Shown here one piece after another: positions 23,116 through 40,350 of a DNA stretch of 64,000 nt. Position 1 is the first letter of the stretch; the number at the start of each line of letters is the position of its first letter. Under the pieces are notes generated by a model, which was not told where the DNA came from, did not search any database, and worked only from the letters and a program-made list of their open reading frames with translations. The DNA is from Adineta steineri. Its lineage: Eukaryota; Rotifera; Eurotatoria; Adinetida; Adinetidae. The stretch lies in contig CAJNOI010000234.1 of NCBI GenBank assembly GCA_905250115.1, forward strand, positions 55,486-119,485, read 5' to 3'. The translations under genes were made by a program, and so were the position numbers.

Positions 23116-25639
23116 GGTTAAATATTTTTATGAATGTAATCTCTTAGAAGTGTATGATCCATTATGTTTGTAAAGAAAATCGATAATGATCGTGTGAGAA
23201 AAGCCAACACACACTTTATAAAAGAAAAAAGAGAATAACAAAATTCTTCTGCTTCTTCTTTGTTTTTGTTATTTCTCACCTTACTTATCCAATCTAAAAA
23301 GAAGAAGAAGAAGTTTTAATAAACACTCACTATTATGATTCGCTAATATGAAATGAGAAAAGAAAAACGCGAATTGAACTTCATTCTTTCGGTCAATGAA
23401 TAATAATATAGCCAATAGTGTATATCTATTTTGTACATATGCAAATGAAGTGAAGAATGTTTATATAATATATAATGATGGGTGAAGTGGATGGAGAAGA
23501 TGGAATTTTAACAGACATTTGTTCATGAAAAATGAATTTTCTCACGGATAATAATATGAACAAAAAGTGATAATTATACCAATGATAGATATGATTAGGA
23601 AAAAAATAAACAGATACGTTCCGTTAATTGATGATGGAATCAAAGAATATATGCACGATATGGAATTGAAGAATATACATATTACCGCATGATAGAATAT
23701 ATGTATTCCCTGCTGAGAATGAAATTAAAAGCATGTTATCATATGGATATGATAATAAATACCCTGAGTGTAAAAAGTTGGAAATTATCTCAGTGAAAAA
23801 TATGGACAGTTATCTTTTCAGTTCGAAATTTATCATGTAGGAATAAAATACTTTTGTTACACAGTAAAGCAAAATTGTAACTGAACGTTTTCATTTCTAT
23901 TAATAAATTGATTTTATCTTCATTTAAGACATGATTATAATGAGCAATTGAATTAACTTTTGACCGTTCTCTTTTGAAAGTGAATTATTACAAGGTTTCA
24001 TCAAAATAAGATCAAGCTGTTTGCCGCTCTTTAGATTATCGGATGCTTTTATATGGATTCAAGGTGAAATCATAGTGTGCGTTGTATTGGAATAGGTCGA
24101 TGAATGAAACGGATGTTAGCTTCCCGTATTTCTTTCAGAGAATTTTTATAGGAAATATGAATCTATATAATGCCGTTTAAGACTGCATTCTATACAATTG
24201 TATTTATTTTGACTGAATAACTCTATCGTAGAGTATGTAAAACACGGCATATATAAATGCCGATCAATTGTACTTGTTTTTTGTTATTGTTTATTTATTT
24301 TTATTTGAAGAATATTATGATACTAAATAGGAACAAACCTTTGATGTATTTAACTTAACTCTCGAGATAATGCACGTTTAAAATATGTTGTTTGATGTTA
24401 TAAATGAAATACTTTGCTATCACTTTTTTTAATTAATATCACTAGCAAAACATACGATTCGTGAAGTGAAGAGATTACTCATTCTTTAATTATAAGAGCA
24501 TTTCCTTAGTGAAACAAAGATAACGAATTGTCGTCATTTGATTAGAAGACATGATTGATTTAAACACAAAAAAAACAAATAGAGCAAATTGAAAAGTATT
24601 ATATAAACAGCATAAATCGTGCATTAAACTATTTAAAGTTTACTGAGTAGACGTACAACAATTGCCAGTTGTGTAAACCAGTAACTAGTTCTGTTTTTTG
24701 TCTAAATGAAAAATACAGAACAATCTTCGGGAAAGAGACATAACGCATCAACGTTTTTTTTACGGTTTCCCTGAGAAGATGTTCGTCATGACTTCCCGAC
24801 ATATAAAACATACACAATCTTCGGAATGATAAAGATTTAAAGCAAGCAGGGTGTTAGAGTCGCTGTGGGTGTGAGCGTATAAGTCATTCTTCTTTCATAG
24901 TACACACCCACACCCTCAAGACTTCCTGAAAATACTTTACATACTGTTCAGCATTTCGTTCCGATTTACCTGTATTTTTTTAAGCTATGGTCCCCCTGAT
25001 CAACATGTTTTACGGACTCCCGGTAAAAAAAAGTCGAATTCGAATACCTGGACAAATTACCAGGTGTTTGTGACACCTAGTACGTTTTGTCTTTGTCCCC
25101 AATCTTCACAATTGTAGAAAAAACAGCTGATGTAGAGAATTTATTTTGTTTAATGTTCGAAGACTTTTATGTTGATTGTTCTTCTTGCATAGTAGAATCA
25201 AATGAAATTTTATTATTTTTGGTATCAGGACTTAACTTTCATTATAAAGAATTTTCTTGAAATTTCAAAGAGAAAAACTAGATCAATTAGAGTGTTTTAT
25301 GTTTATTAGTTTTTTTTTCTTGACTAATTATATCATCTTTATGTTATTTTTGTTAATTTTTTTCTTCTCGTGTGAGACTGAACTGAAAAACGAACGTACT
25401 CACAACATCTGAATATAATAGACCGGATATGATACAGAATGTACGGTAGGACAAAATAATGAAAGAAACTAAAGGTCATCATTGAATATAACTGTATGAG
25501 TCGAACAGAAAACAAAAAAGTTATAATTCGCGTGTTTGACAAATATAGAATCTCTCGACAAATAAAAAAAAATGAAGCAGAACATGCAAACACACACAAC
25601 AGTAGATAATTTAGTCTAGATTTTTTAGTGGATTTGTAT
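23116..25639. other. Intergenic, about 2.5 kb
   Basis: Promoter of the C2-PDZ gene at the left end and presumed 3' UTR of HSP110 at the right end. Contains one fold-back element (24848-24918). I see no gene. Confidence 0.5.
24848..24918. repeat. G-rich/C-rich fold-back element
   Basis: GGGTGTTAG...GTGGGTGTGAG on the left and ACACACCCACACCCTCA on the right, with a CATTCTTCTTTC spacer. The right terminus matches the family consensus CACCCTCAAG. Confidence 0.7.
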
Positions 25640-30449
<4,810 letters not shown>

Positions 30450-30565
30450 GTTAATTATAATAATATGAAAGTATTTGGAATGAGAAAAGAAGAAAATAAC
30501 AAAGCAAGAATAATCTAAAAGATAATGCAGAGTACAACGAAAGAGAATAACAAGAAAACCGACGA

Positions 30566-30572
30566 TTTATAA
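30566..30572 (-). promoter_or_regulatory. TATA box for the HSP110 gene
   Basis: On the minus strand this reads TATAAAT, about 117 bp upstream of the HSP110 start codon and between it and the heat-shock elements. The spacing fits a core promoter. Confidence 0.5.
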
Positions 30573-30645
30573 AGAACATAAAGACGTGCTAGCGACACGT
30601 TCGGAAGAAAAAATGAGACATGAAGAGAGAGAGTGCGGAGTAAAG

Positions 30646-30673
30646 AAGAACTTTCTCGACCATTCGAGAAGAA
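30646..30673 (-). promoter_or_regulatory. Heat-shock elements upstream of HSP110
   Basis: Contains GAACTTTC (30649-30656, GAAnnTTC) and TTCGAGAA (30663-30670, TTCnnGAA), with further GAA units at 30646 and 30671. Arrays of inverted nGAAn pentamers bind heat-shock factor. They lie about 75-100 bp upstream of the TATA box, as expected for an inducible chaperone promoter. Confidence 0.6.
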
Positions 30674-33600
30674 GCTAGTATGTTTGTTCCGTAGACAATG
30701 GTATTATATGGATCATATTATATCATATATTGGAATTTTTACAGGAAGAGTGTGACCTCTATGGGATAGATTTCATTTCTTCTTTTAAAATAAAAATTGA
30801 AGAAAATAAACTAAAGTTAAGAATGTAAAACTCTTTCGAATGACACAGAAAATGATTCAATTCATTGAAAATAAAGTTTTATTCAAGCTTTTTGCTGAAT
30901 TTATATTCATATTTGAGTCAAGTTGTCGCTAAATGATGATGATGATATCAAGTATAGTTTCCTTCGATTATCATAGATGAATATATATACATTAAGGTGA
31001 CTAACTCATGGAAGGTTAAAGTTAAATAAAACATGGTAAATCAAATATCTTGTATAAACAATAACATTTAGAAAAAAAAGACTTGTTTTGAATAGAATAT
31101 AACTAATGGTTAATAGATAATGATTTAACCGATACAATCAAGGGAATTATAATACAATAAGTATCCTCTTTAATATTTTGGCGAATTTTGAGACGATTTC
31201 AGATTCAAAACGGTTTACTGTTTATTATATGAACATACCTTGAAAGAATTTGTTCACATTATACGAGCTTATTAACACGTGAATAGTATATATTTCACAA
31301 CTTTTCCATAGAGACGTGGCTTGTTCTATCTGATTGACCAAATCAAATTATCTCAACAGGAAGGCTTCATAAATAATAATCTGTCTATTCATAATAAGCT
31401 TCCATGAACATCCTACACCACTGCTAATACTGATTGTACAGACGTCTTTTTTGCTAATATTTTACCGAACGATATACATACAGGAATTAAAATGAATACT
31501 GAAAAAATTTGTTGAATGCAAGGGTGATCATTTCTTTTCTTTCCTGTGGTAGATCTATTATCAAATGACTACAATACCGTACGTTCTATAGTATACGAGT
31601 CGTTACTATCCGAAAGCTGTAGATTTGCCGTTTGTTAATTACTATCCATGAATTCTTTCAATAGTACTTTATTTTTTTAAATAGCTGAGCTTTGCAATCT
31701 AAACACAACAAGTTTACTCAGAGTTAAATTGTAATTTTACATTATTTAATGAATTTTTTTGATTAATTAACATCATTATGAATTATATAATATCGTTAAA
31801 AGTATTGTAATCCTTTTTACAGTAGAATGGCCTCAAATAAGATCAATAATTTGCAGTGATAAACGATATTTTATTACCATTTAATTGTAATACATGTAAA
31901 TAAGTTAAAAACAGTGATTGATAGAGAAGATTATTTCTCTGAATGTAACTACATAAAATATTGTTAGATAAATAAAGAAAAGTTCCTCAATAGAAAAAGA
32001 ACTACGTATTTGTAATATGGTACTACATGAAAATCTCAAAATGATGGATTTATGTGTCTAATTATACTCATAAATACACTATAAAAAAAGACGTTTGTCT
32101 ACGAAGAATGAGTGTAAGATAAATAAGATTTATTGGGGGTGCAAAGCAATTACAGTAGGAAGAAAATACTTCAGATCGAAGAGAATTATATTAATATCAT
32201 AAAGATAATTTATGTATTGAAATTTAAAACAATATACCTACTTTTAAAGTTTATTATAAATCGGAAAAATAATAGCAATGATTTTCGATCATTTGTAATT
32301 TAATTCTCAAACTTATTCATATTCTTCAGACGTTATTATAATTTCGGACAGTACAGAATAATTTTTATCCTTCGTCACTTAATCTCATATCGATCAATGA
32401 ATGATCGTTTTCTATTTTTATCCATGACATGTCTCTTAATAAATAAATGACTGATGAATCTTATTACCAATTAGATTGTTTACTATTGGCCACACTAGCT
32501 TGTTTATTACTAAATATAGTTTCTTTTTCTATATTGTTTTGATTATACATGTCATCCAAGTAAAATAGATAACAATACAAACAAGACCATCTGTAATAAT
32601 AAATAAGTTTCGTATAAGATTCATTGAAAAGAGTTTCAATTTAAATGACTATATTTTAATCTGCATTTCACTTGCATTTATTTCTGTATCCTCTTCAAGT
32701 GCGATAACAGGGTGGAGAAAGCAATCATACAGTCGATAATTAAATAGAAATCCATGATGGATGGCTGACAACACGAGAAAAGAAAAACAGTCAGAGCTCT
32801 TCTAATCAAAGGATGTGTCTGTACATATTGACTTTTTAACCATTCAAAGTGCTCAAAAAGTCATCCATAATGATTCGAGACAAAAGTTAATCCATTTTCT
32901 CATAATATACACTAGATCATATTTGAATCATCACATTGATGTACATAATGTTATATTGTTGATTGTGAGAAGAAAAAACGACAAGTGAAAACGTACAGAA
33001 CAAATGTATTTTATCAATTTTACCATATTGAAGTGTGTGAAAAAAGAATGAATGCAGCTGACACGACTACTCAACTATACGAGTGATGAATTGAAGATGA
33101 TATATAAAAAGTGAACATTTTGAGATTTTACAAAAAAAAAAGTTCACTTTGAATTCACCAAGTTACTATTTTTAATGTATTAAAATAAACAATATCGATT
33201 TGTTTTACTGAGTATTTAACTTCAACAGAAAATATTCTGCAATCACCTGAAGCTGAGTATAAAGTGTTCTTGAACTTTACTATAACCCCTCGTTCGTTTT
33301 AGCCATTAATCCCATTTAAATTAGTCAATATAGAATATAAAGAAAAATAAATTCAATAGTACTTATGAATATCTAACCGATAGACTATGACGTAATGACG
33401 TTATTTTAAACGATTGATAATCAATAATTTTATTAGCTCAGAATATCTTTTACACACTAATAGACATTGACAGTAGCAGATGGTGATATATCTATATGTA
33501 TGGAGCCAGACAGATGAAGGATTTCTTGTTGATGAATATTCAATTACTTTTCTTGTTAGTGGTTTCAAGTAACGAATGTTTGTTTTAATAGAAATGTTTC

Positions 33601-34122
33601 TATTTAACTTTATAGAATACTTTTCCTCCTTATATAAATATTATCTAGATGAAATTTCCGTTTTAATATACATTACATGATTTAATTATATATTACAATA
33701 TAAAGATGATAAGCTCATTGTTAAATATATATATATGAGTGATAATATTTATAAAATCAAATGAAAATTCATTATCGCGTAGTTATTAAATATTTACTTG
33801 TATTTAGATACAACAAAACAAAACAAAGAGAAAAGGAAATTAACACACACACACAAACAAAAAGAAAATGAGAATACTGAATGGTGACTTATTCTAACAT
33901 AAATGAGAAAAGAAATGTTTTTTCCGATTGAATACAATACAAATAAGTAAACATGAAACTGTTGCGATGCAATTAATCATATCACAAAGATAAGTATATA
34001 TATATATGGAGAAGAGCGAGAGTGTGTCAATTTACATTCTCATCTTATCTGACTCCCGTTCTTTTATTGTTTCCTATCATCTGACTAGATGTATGTGATC
34101 GAAGATAAAATTTTTTCTAAAT
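30674..34122. other. Intergenic, about 3.4 kb, AT-rich
   Basis: Between the HSP110 promoter and the 3' end of the LRR gene. Long AT-rich stretches, CA and TA microsatellites near 33844 and 33999. I see no coding gene, RNA gene or transposon with recognisable ends. Confidence 0.5.
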
Positions 34123-35922
34123 TCAGATGATAGGAGATGTTTGTGGAACAAGTTTGAACGAGACAGTATGTCGTTTGTGATAGATTAAATAACTAGCCAT
34201 AGCAATAACTAAAGAAAAAAATAGACATGAAGCTATTACAGCAAATGGTATCCATGATACAATCAAATAATTTGCGGATCCATAAGTTTTTAATTGTGAA
34301 TCAAAACGTTTCATATAGGGTGTTGCAAATTGATTATCAATTTCTTCTGCAGTAGTTAAAAATGGCGTAGTGGTGGTAGTAGTAGTTGTAGTAGTCATCA
34401 TTGTAGTTAGTGCTGCTGTTGTTCTTCTTGTTGCTACTGTTGTTATTCTTGTTGTTGTTGTAGTAGTAGTTGTTGTTGTTGTTGTGCTTGCGCTTGTCAT
34501 TTCTACTGTACCTGTCATATTTGTAACCATATCTTCTTCTTCTTCATCATCATCATCATCATAAATATTTGGTTCAATGAATACTCTAATTGTTGTTTGA
34601 TCTTCTTTTGAATCAGGATAAAATGGTGGGTCTTGTTCATTAAAATCAATTAAAGGTGGTAATATTGATGGTGTTATAATTGCTGGTGTATTAACTTTAA
34701 TAGTTGATTTCGTTTCTTTTTGTTTACGATTAAAATATTCAGATACAATCGAACATGATGAAAATAAACATCGATCATTATTTATTGATTGACATTTGAT
34801 TAATTGTTCACCATCATCAATCATATTATTAAGAAAAGCTAATACACAATCACAATCATGATTTTCATGTGGTAAATAAACAGTTAAACCTAACATTCGT
34901 TTTCGATTTATAAAATCAGCTAATGCACAACTTGTATTAGCTTGTAAAGTTGAAAATTGTACATAACGTACATCTAATTGTTGTAATGAACTAAGTGAAT
35001 TTATACTTTCTGAATCTAATAATCTTAAATATGAACCAAGTATTAATGTTTGTATATGTTTAACATGTTTTAATGCACCATCAGCAATACGTTCAGCATC
35101 AATTGAAATCGATCGTAAACTAGATAAATTTTCTAAACCATTTAGAACTTTTGATGTTATTGATACATCTGGTTGTATAATATTTAAACCAGTTAATTGT
35201 GTATAATTTATAAATGATAATGCATCTAATTTTCTCATTTTATGTGCTTCAATAGTATATGTTTGAACTGGAAATGGTGGAAATTCATCACTATTAAGTG
35301 TATCAATCATTCGTGTAATTTTCAATGATCGTATATGACCTGTATATTTTGATAAAAGTGTTGAATCATGTGTAACAACGGCTCCTTCAATATTTAAATG
35401 TGTTATATTTGTATGATTAAATATCGATTCAAATGGTGATCCTAATGAATCAGCATAAATTGAAAGTTCATTTATTTGAAGATTTTCAAAACTATTTCTA
35501 TCAAATATTATTGATTTAGCTTTTAATGGTTGTAATTCAATTGTTAAACGTGAGTAAGATGTATTAATTTTATGGAATAAATTTCTAAATGTTCCTGTTT
35601 TAGCATGAAATGAATAAAAATTTTGAAAACGTAATGTTATTGATAATGTTTGTTGTGTTGTTGTTGTGTTTGAAAAAAGTTGATTTAATAAAATAAAATA
35701 ATCCGAATCAAGTTGAATATATTCATCCGAATAAAATTTTAAATCGATTGATTGAAAATTTTGTTTTATTGATGGTGTTACGAATGTTAATGGAGCAATT
35801 TTTGACATTGTACAACGTATATCAATTGATTCATAACATGTACATGTCATACCAACAAATATATTACATGCTCGTGTTAATGACAATGATAAAAGAATTA
35901 AATAGAAATAGATAAGATACAT
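34123..35922 (-). CDS. Single-pass leucine-rich-repeat membrane protein
   Basis: Uninterrupted 599-codon exon. An N-terminal signal peptide (about 1-18) is followed by a cysteine cluster of LRRNT type (TCTCYESIDIRC). Irregular LRRs follow (about 45-340; e.g. LTGLNIIQPDV, IQTLILGSYLRLLDSESI, LQQLDVRYVQF). An LRRCT-like cap (CDCVLAFLNNMI...CLFSSC) ends near residue 390. A long stalk has an Asp/Glu run and a Thr-rich tract (about 475-515), likely O-glycosylated. A transmembrane segment (about 555-580) and a short basic cytosolic tail close the protein. The architecture fits a cell-surface adhesion or receptor protein. I cannot assign orthology. The Thr-codon repeat (34368-34495) produces a spurious Val-rich frame on the other strand. 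Confidence 0.75.
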   Translation of the reverse strand: MYLIYFYLILLSLSLTRACNIFVGMTCTCYESIDIRCTMSKIAPLTFVTPSIKQNFQSIDLKFYSDEYIQLDSDYFILLNQLFSNTTTTQQTLSITLRFQNFYSFHAKTGTFRNLFHKINTSYSRLTIELQPLKAKSIIFDRNSFENLQINELSIYADSLGSPFESIFNHTNITHLNIEGAVVTHDSTLLSKYTGHIRSLKITRMIDTLNSDEFPPFPVQTYTIEAHKMRKLDALSFINYTQLTGLNIIQPDVSITSKVLNGLENLSSLRSISIDAERIADGALKHVKHIQTLILGSYLRLLDSESINSLSSLQQLDVRYVQFSTLQANTSCALADFINRKRMLGLTVYLPHENHDCDCVLAFLNNMIDDGEQLIKCQSINNDRCLFSSCSIVSEYFNRKQKETKSTIKVNTPAIITPSILPPLIDFNEQDPPFYPDSKEDQTTIRVFIEPNIYDDDDDEEEEDMVTNMTGTVEMTSASTTTTTTTTTTTTRITTVATRRTTAALTTMMTTTTTTTTTTPFLTTAEEIDNQFATPYMKRFDSQLKTYGSANYLIVSWIPFAVIASCLFFSLVIAMASYLIYHKRHTVSFKLVPQTSPII

Positions 35923-36392
35923 TATAAGATCTAAAATAATTACATGTCCTTCAGATAAACAAAATGTAATTAGTATGATTTAAGTATTCATCTCATCTTT
36001 ATGATGTCATTCGTGTACAAGACAAAGTACTATAAAAGATAATTACTAAAGAACATAAAGAAAAAAAAGAACCATGTAATAGACCGATTGACTATCCTAA
36101 ATGTGATATTAAAAAAAAATCGTTTTTCTCTAGATGTATAAATGATACAATCGTCAATGTTACACATACAGATGTTGTGTCATCGATGAGTGTGATGTTG
36201 GGAGAATATAAGTGATTTATTTCTGTTCTCTTCTTGTTCTTTTAGTACGGCTGTTTCATCCTTTTGTTTTATTCATTTTTTATTTAACATTCGAAAAAAA
36301 TTCAATAGTACTGTGTGTTTGGCGTGAACACATGCGTATGTAATCGGATGAATGCCACGCGAGTTCATTTTCTTCTTATCATAGAGGCCAGG

Positions 36393-36401
36393 TCAAGGTC
36401 A
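36393..36401 (+). promoter_or_regulatory. Possible nuclear-receptor extended half-site
   Basis: TCAAGGTCA is the extended half-site bound by ERR/SF-1-type receptors. It lies in a run of overlapping AGGTCA-like units about 470 bp upstream of the LRR gene start. May be chance. Confidence 0.25.
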
Positions 36402-37431
36402 AGGTGAACATTACTCACTTACGAACTTCAAATATGAACACAGATGTATTGTTTTATATTACAAAGTATATAATATATCTGTAACAAACTGTTCAAATGT
36501 GCGAAAAAAAGGAGAGCGACACGTCTCGACCCTTATATTTCACTATATATTATTAATATATTCCGAATGCTCACTTCACTCTTTTTTCTTTCTTTCTTCT
36601 CTTTCTCTCTCTCGCTCTTCCCCACTTCTCTCTCTCTCTCGTTGTTCCCTATGATTCATAATCATATATATTTAGAGATATATTGACAGCAGAGTGAAAT
36701 GTCTGATCGATATGAATGATGATAAGTGTCTCAACTGAAAGTTATTCAAATAATAACAATAATAATAATCGCTCATCCATTTACTCATTGAAATGGAATC
36801 GGCGTAATACATACAACTGTAATCATTCTATATGTATATATACATATATGTGTCATTTTACTTTTTCTTTTTCTCGTATACGGTTTCCGCTTAGTTCTTC
36901 GTACAACGACAACAGCAATAATCATGATGATGATGATGCAATAATCAATTCTGTGCAGCTGCTCTTAATGCCGTTCAATTCCTCCCTCTCTCTCTCTCTC
37001 ATCCTCTTTTTTCGGATGTTGATTTCGAAGAAAAGATTTACTCAAACAAAAAGGAAAAAAAGTAGTCTTAAAAAAAGAGAAGGGAAATTATCAATTATTC
37101 TCGGAACGTGACATTTTTGCTATCTTTATCTGTTTCATCAAATAATAAGGAAATCTAAGCATGCTATGATAGAATTTCTTATACTTACTCTCCAGATGTG
37201 TATGTGTGTATACGAATGGAGATTCATCCGTTTGATGTCAATCAACATATGGTCTAAACTTACCTGATGATAACTTCTTAGTGTCTGTTTTATTCAACGT
37301 GAAAATGTAATTATGAAGTTTCGATACTGTTTGATTTTATGCCGAATCTCAAGGGTATGAACAAACTAATGTGAACAGACAATAAACCCTTACATTTTTA
37401 GTATGCCATGACTAATAAATATACGCGAAGA

Positions 37432-37461
37432 AGAAAAGAGAAAAGAGAAAAGAGAAAAGAG
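37432..37461 (+). repeat. AAAAG microsatellite
   Basis: About six tandem AAAAG units directly visible. Confidence 0.85.
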
Positions 37462-37652
37462 ATTCGGCTCTTTCTTTTTTTTTTTCATACATGTATACAT
37501 ATAGCTGTGCGTGCGTATGAACTATCAAAGTTTTTTATACCCACGCGATGATAACCTTCATCATCTTTCCATTTATTCATTAAATGAGAAAAAAAGGCAT
37601 AGTAGATATGAAACCGAGACATCGCAATATCATAAGAACTATTTATCAAGGT

Positions 37653-37752
37653 NNNNNNNNNNNNNNNNNNNNNNNNNNNNNNNNNNNNNNNNNNNNNNNN
37701 NNNNNNNNNNNNNNNNNNNNNNNNNNNNNNNNNNNNNNNNNNNNNNNNNNNN
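37653..37752. other. Assembly gap (100 N)
   Basis: Run of exactly 100 N, a scaffold gap of arbitrary size. Confidence 0.99.
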
Positions 37753-38559
37753 CATACATTAAACTAATGACTAATACATTTATTTGCAATAAATAGATTT
37801 AAAAAATGTTCGAAGAATTAAAAGATATTGCTTTGATAGATTAATATTATCATCTTTCTAATATATTACCACAGGTTTGCTAAAATCAAATATATCATAA
37901 TAAGAAAATCTGATAACTGGTGTGTCATGATTATAATTAACTACTGTCAAACATTTCAGTGAAGTTTAGAATAGCAGTTATTTTTGAATAAAATATTTAC
38001 TGCAATCAGAAAGATTTGTAAACTAAAAGCTTCTGTTTTCAACAATTGTAAAGTATGGTTCAAGTACAAAAAACTATAAGCATGGGCGGCACAAGCTTAG
38101 GTTTCCAGGGGAAGCCATACATTTTTCATAATAACAATAATAATTAAAAGTATCTGTTTCCATTTTTTTTCAGCACCTCTGATTTTCAAAGACGCTACTA
38201 TTAATCATACCGAAATTTGTATTACAGCTCGAGCAAAGAAGATAAGGTGATCAGTATTCGAGAAACAAAGTTTTATAAAGATTCTGAGAAGGAATTTCTG
38301 GAAAAGCACGGTTTTTTAAAGTGACCACTTCCGTTGAGAGTTTTTCAGATATCTCAAACTATATTTGAGAGATAAAACTGAGCTCCATGTATCAGTTAAT
38401 TACACAAACATTTGTATTCAAAATCCGAATTGTTGGTCTCAGATCCCTACAAACTCCAACAGAAAGATTAGAATGACGAATGACTAGTTTAATCTTTGTA
38501 GAATACTTTCAAGAGTGTATGGTAAAAAATTAGCACAATCATATATTAAAGAAGAGCGG

Positions 38560-38650
38560 TAGGTGATGGGTGGGTGTGAGTGTGAGTGTGGGTATGGTAG
38601 TGGGGGTGAGTGTGAAATAAAAGCAACATCAGCATCCACACCCACGCCTA
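38560..38650. repeat. G-rich/C-rich fold-back element at outer edge of left arm
   Basis: GGGTGGGTGTGAGTGTGAG...GTGGGGGTGAG on the left, a spacer with AAATAAAAGCAACATC, then CATCCACACCCACGCC. Counterpart of the element at 45886. Confidence 0.75.
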
Positions 38651-38761
38651 AACTAAACTGAGAATTTATTAAAAGGTGAACTGCAGTTCATTCCACAAAA
38701 AAACTTTCGAAAAATGCAAACTCTTATAAATTATCGTACTAAGTATACTGTTGCTTCATTA

Positions 38762-39346
38762 TTATTTTTTTGTGCATTGTTCAAGGACTCCAACAAGGGC
38801 TAGAACAGTTTCCTGCTGTTTACCATCCAGTACGTCCAGGGCGAGCCTCTTGACACGATCAACTTCTGAGAAATGTATCCTCTTCAGTTTTGTACTATCA
38901 TGACGTTTATCAACTCGAATGTTGAGACAGAGAAGACATCGCCATTGCTGATTGGTTAAACCGCCACACTTTGATATAGCTACTTGTTGGACTGATCGAA
39001 CGAGTTCATTTTGCGTTTTGTTGAGTTTTTCTCCGTTGAAGTCGAGCTTGACATAGTAATAAACGTCATCGTACCAGTCATTGGTTGGCATTGAACCCGA
39101 ATAAAACTTTGGGAGATTAGGCATGATGATTGTATATCCATAAACATCAAATAAAGTTGATGCAAGTTCCACACAATTAGACTGCTCTATGCGGTGTACA
39201 ATATCATTGGCTGAGTCCTTGTATGAGCTCGAAATAATGGATGAAGCAGAAGCTTTGCTTGGTTTCTCTGATTGATCTTGACGCAAACGTTTATGCGGTC
39301 GTTCATCTTCAGCATGCAACTGTGCTCGCTGAATAACTACAGACAT
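38762..39346 (-). CDS. Unrecognised 194-aa protein with R-x4-H motif (ORF2, left arm)
   Basis: Intact ORF, nearly identical to the one at 45187-45774 in the right arm. The N-terminus is polar and basic (HKRLRQDQSEKPSKASAS), suggesting a disordered or nuclear-targeting segment. The core (about 55-190) contains YGYTIIMPNLPKFYSG, WYDDVYYYVKLDFNGEKL and GLTNQQWRCLL, followed by RVDKRH. The tail (ETVLALVGVLEQC) resembles the tail of ORF1 (DAVKELLGALQEI), and both have a Trp followed after 10-12 residues by R-x4-H. R-x4-6-H is the catalytic signature of HEPN ribonucleases, but the usual polar residue after the Arg is missing here. I do not recognise a named family; the HEPN link is a hypothesis. 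Conservation of the frame in both arms supports a real gene. Confidence 0.5.
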   Translation of the reverse strand: MSVVIQRAQLHAEDERPHKRLRQDQSEKPSKASASSIISSSYKDSANDIVHRIEQSNCVELASTLFDVYGYTIIMPNLPKFYSGSMPTNDWYDDVYYYVKLDFNGEKLNKTQNELVRSVQQVAISKCGGLTNQQWRCLLCLNIRVDKRHDSTKLKRIHFSEVDRVKRLALDVLDGKQQETVLALVGVLEQCTKK

Positions 39347-39452
39347 GTGTGCTTCTAAAATATTATATCTAAAAAATAAGATTGTAAAGACATTCTCTAC
39401 AATAATGCAATTTTGGATATCAAGCGAGCGTAATTTATTTCAAATTGTTCAG

Positions 39453-40187
39453 CTATCTTCTATGCAACTCAGCCAATTCTCTGACGGCAACATTAGGAAT
39501 CTGCTTGGTAGGGGCTATGTTCTGAAGAGCTCCCAGCCACTCTTTTACAGCATTCACATAATCATAGTCGTAGAGATTTTGTAGTTTCTCCACGTGGCAA
39601 GCATTTTTTTGTAGAGCACTGATCACATTAGGAAGAGATGAATCCTTATGAGTGGATCGATTGCGATCTTTGACAAGCTGAATGAGAGCATCCCAAACGT
39701 CTGACTCTAGGCCACACGAGCCTACAATTTTGTAAATGTCAGTTTGTAAACGGTCTCCAAAATCGGTTCGGCCGCGTTCTTTACCTAAACATTGAGCACA
39801 GTTGGACCTATACGTAAACTCCTGAACAGGACTGTCTTATGAATAGAGTTTTTTGAGTTTTGGGAGAATATATTTGGTACCAAAAAAGCTAATGCTGTCA
39901 CTTACAGCTTACATTGTTTCAGTTTTTTGCATATCTTCAGCAAGTACATCATGATCGTGCCTATTATTACAACGGATTTGATTGTAAGCAACAATAAGGT
40001 CTCCATCTTTGATACGATCAGGTGTAGTTACCCGTGTGAATAGCTCGTAATTGTTTTTCAGCTGCTTGACGGATACGAGATAATTTGGGTCATCTTTTAT
40101 GCAATCGGAGAGTTCAACACGTCTAACATGACGAATCATCGGATCGGTAGGCTCACATTCTCGAAACTTCCTTTTGTTGCCACCCAT
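39453..40187 (-). pseudogene. Degenerate copy of ORF1 (left arm)
   Basis: Reverse-strand counterpart of the 245-aa ORF at 44347. It opens with the same MGGNK start at 40187, but the frame is closed by a stop at 39911-39909, where the right copy has a Gln codon, and again at 39839-39837. Beyond that similarity continues to the shared C-terminus, including the R-N-x3-H motif. The region between the two stops is also more diverged than elsewhere. A pseudogene unless the first stop, which sits in a GTAAGC context, is removed as an intron. Confidence 0.7.
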
Positions 40188-40246
40188 AATTATGTGTTTG
40201 TATCTAAATACAATAAAAACAGACGGTACCAATAAGCTTTAGAGAA

Positions 40247-40350
40247 GGTGGATCTGGGTGTGGGTACGAGTGTGAGTAGGGGCGCGTGTGGATGTGGATG
40301 TAGTTATGAGGGTGCTTATAAGAAGAGTATACCACCAACAATCACCCTCG
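40247..40350. repeat. G-rich/C-rich fold-back element, inner edge of left arm
   Basis: GATCTGGGTGTGGGTACGAG...GTGGATGTGGATG, spacer, then ACCACCAACAATCACCCTCG. Counterpart of 44171-44287. Confidence 0.7.

Larger units (their letters stand above)
35923..38559. other. Intergenic with assembly gap, about 2.6 kb
   Basis: Left part is the promoter side of the LRR gene. It holds CT-rich tracts (36588-36645, 36982-37000), an AAT-type run near 36747-36770, an AAAAG pentanucleotide array (37432-37461) and a 100-N gap (37653-37752). The short frames here cross microsatellites or the gap and are not convincing genes. Confidence 0.5.

Noticed and set aside
34370-34564. Val-rich plus-strand frame
   Set aside because: Antisense of the Thr-codon repeat and Asp/Glu run of the LRR membrane protein.
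38090-38130. Another MITE end (GGGCGGCACAAGC)
   Set aside because: No matching inverted end or target duplication found nearby.
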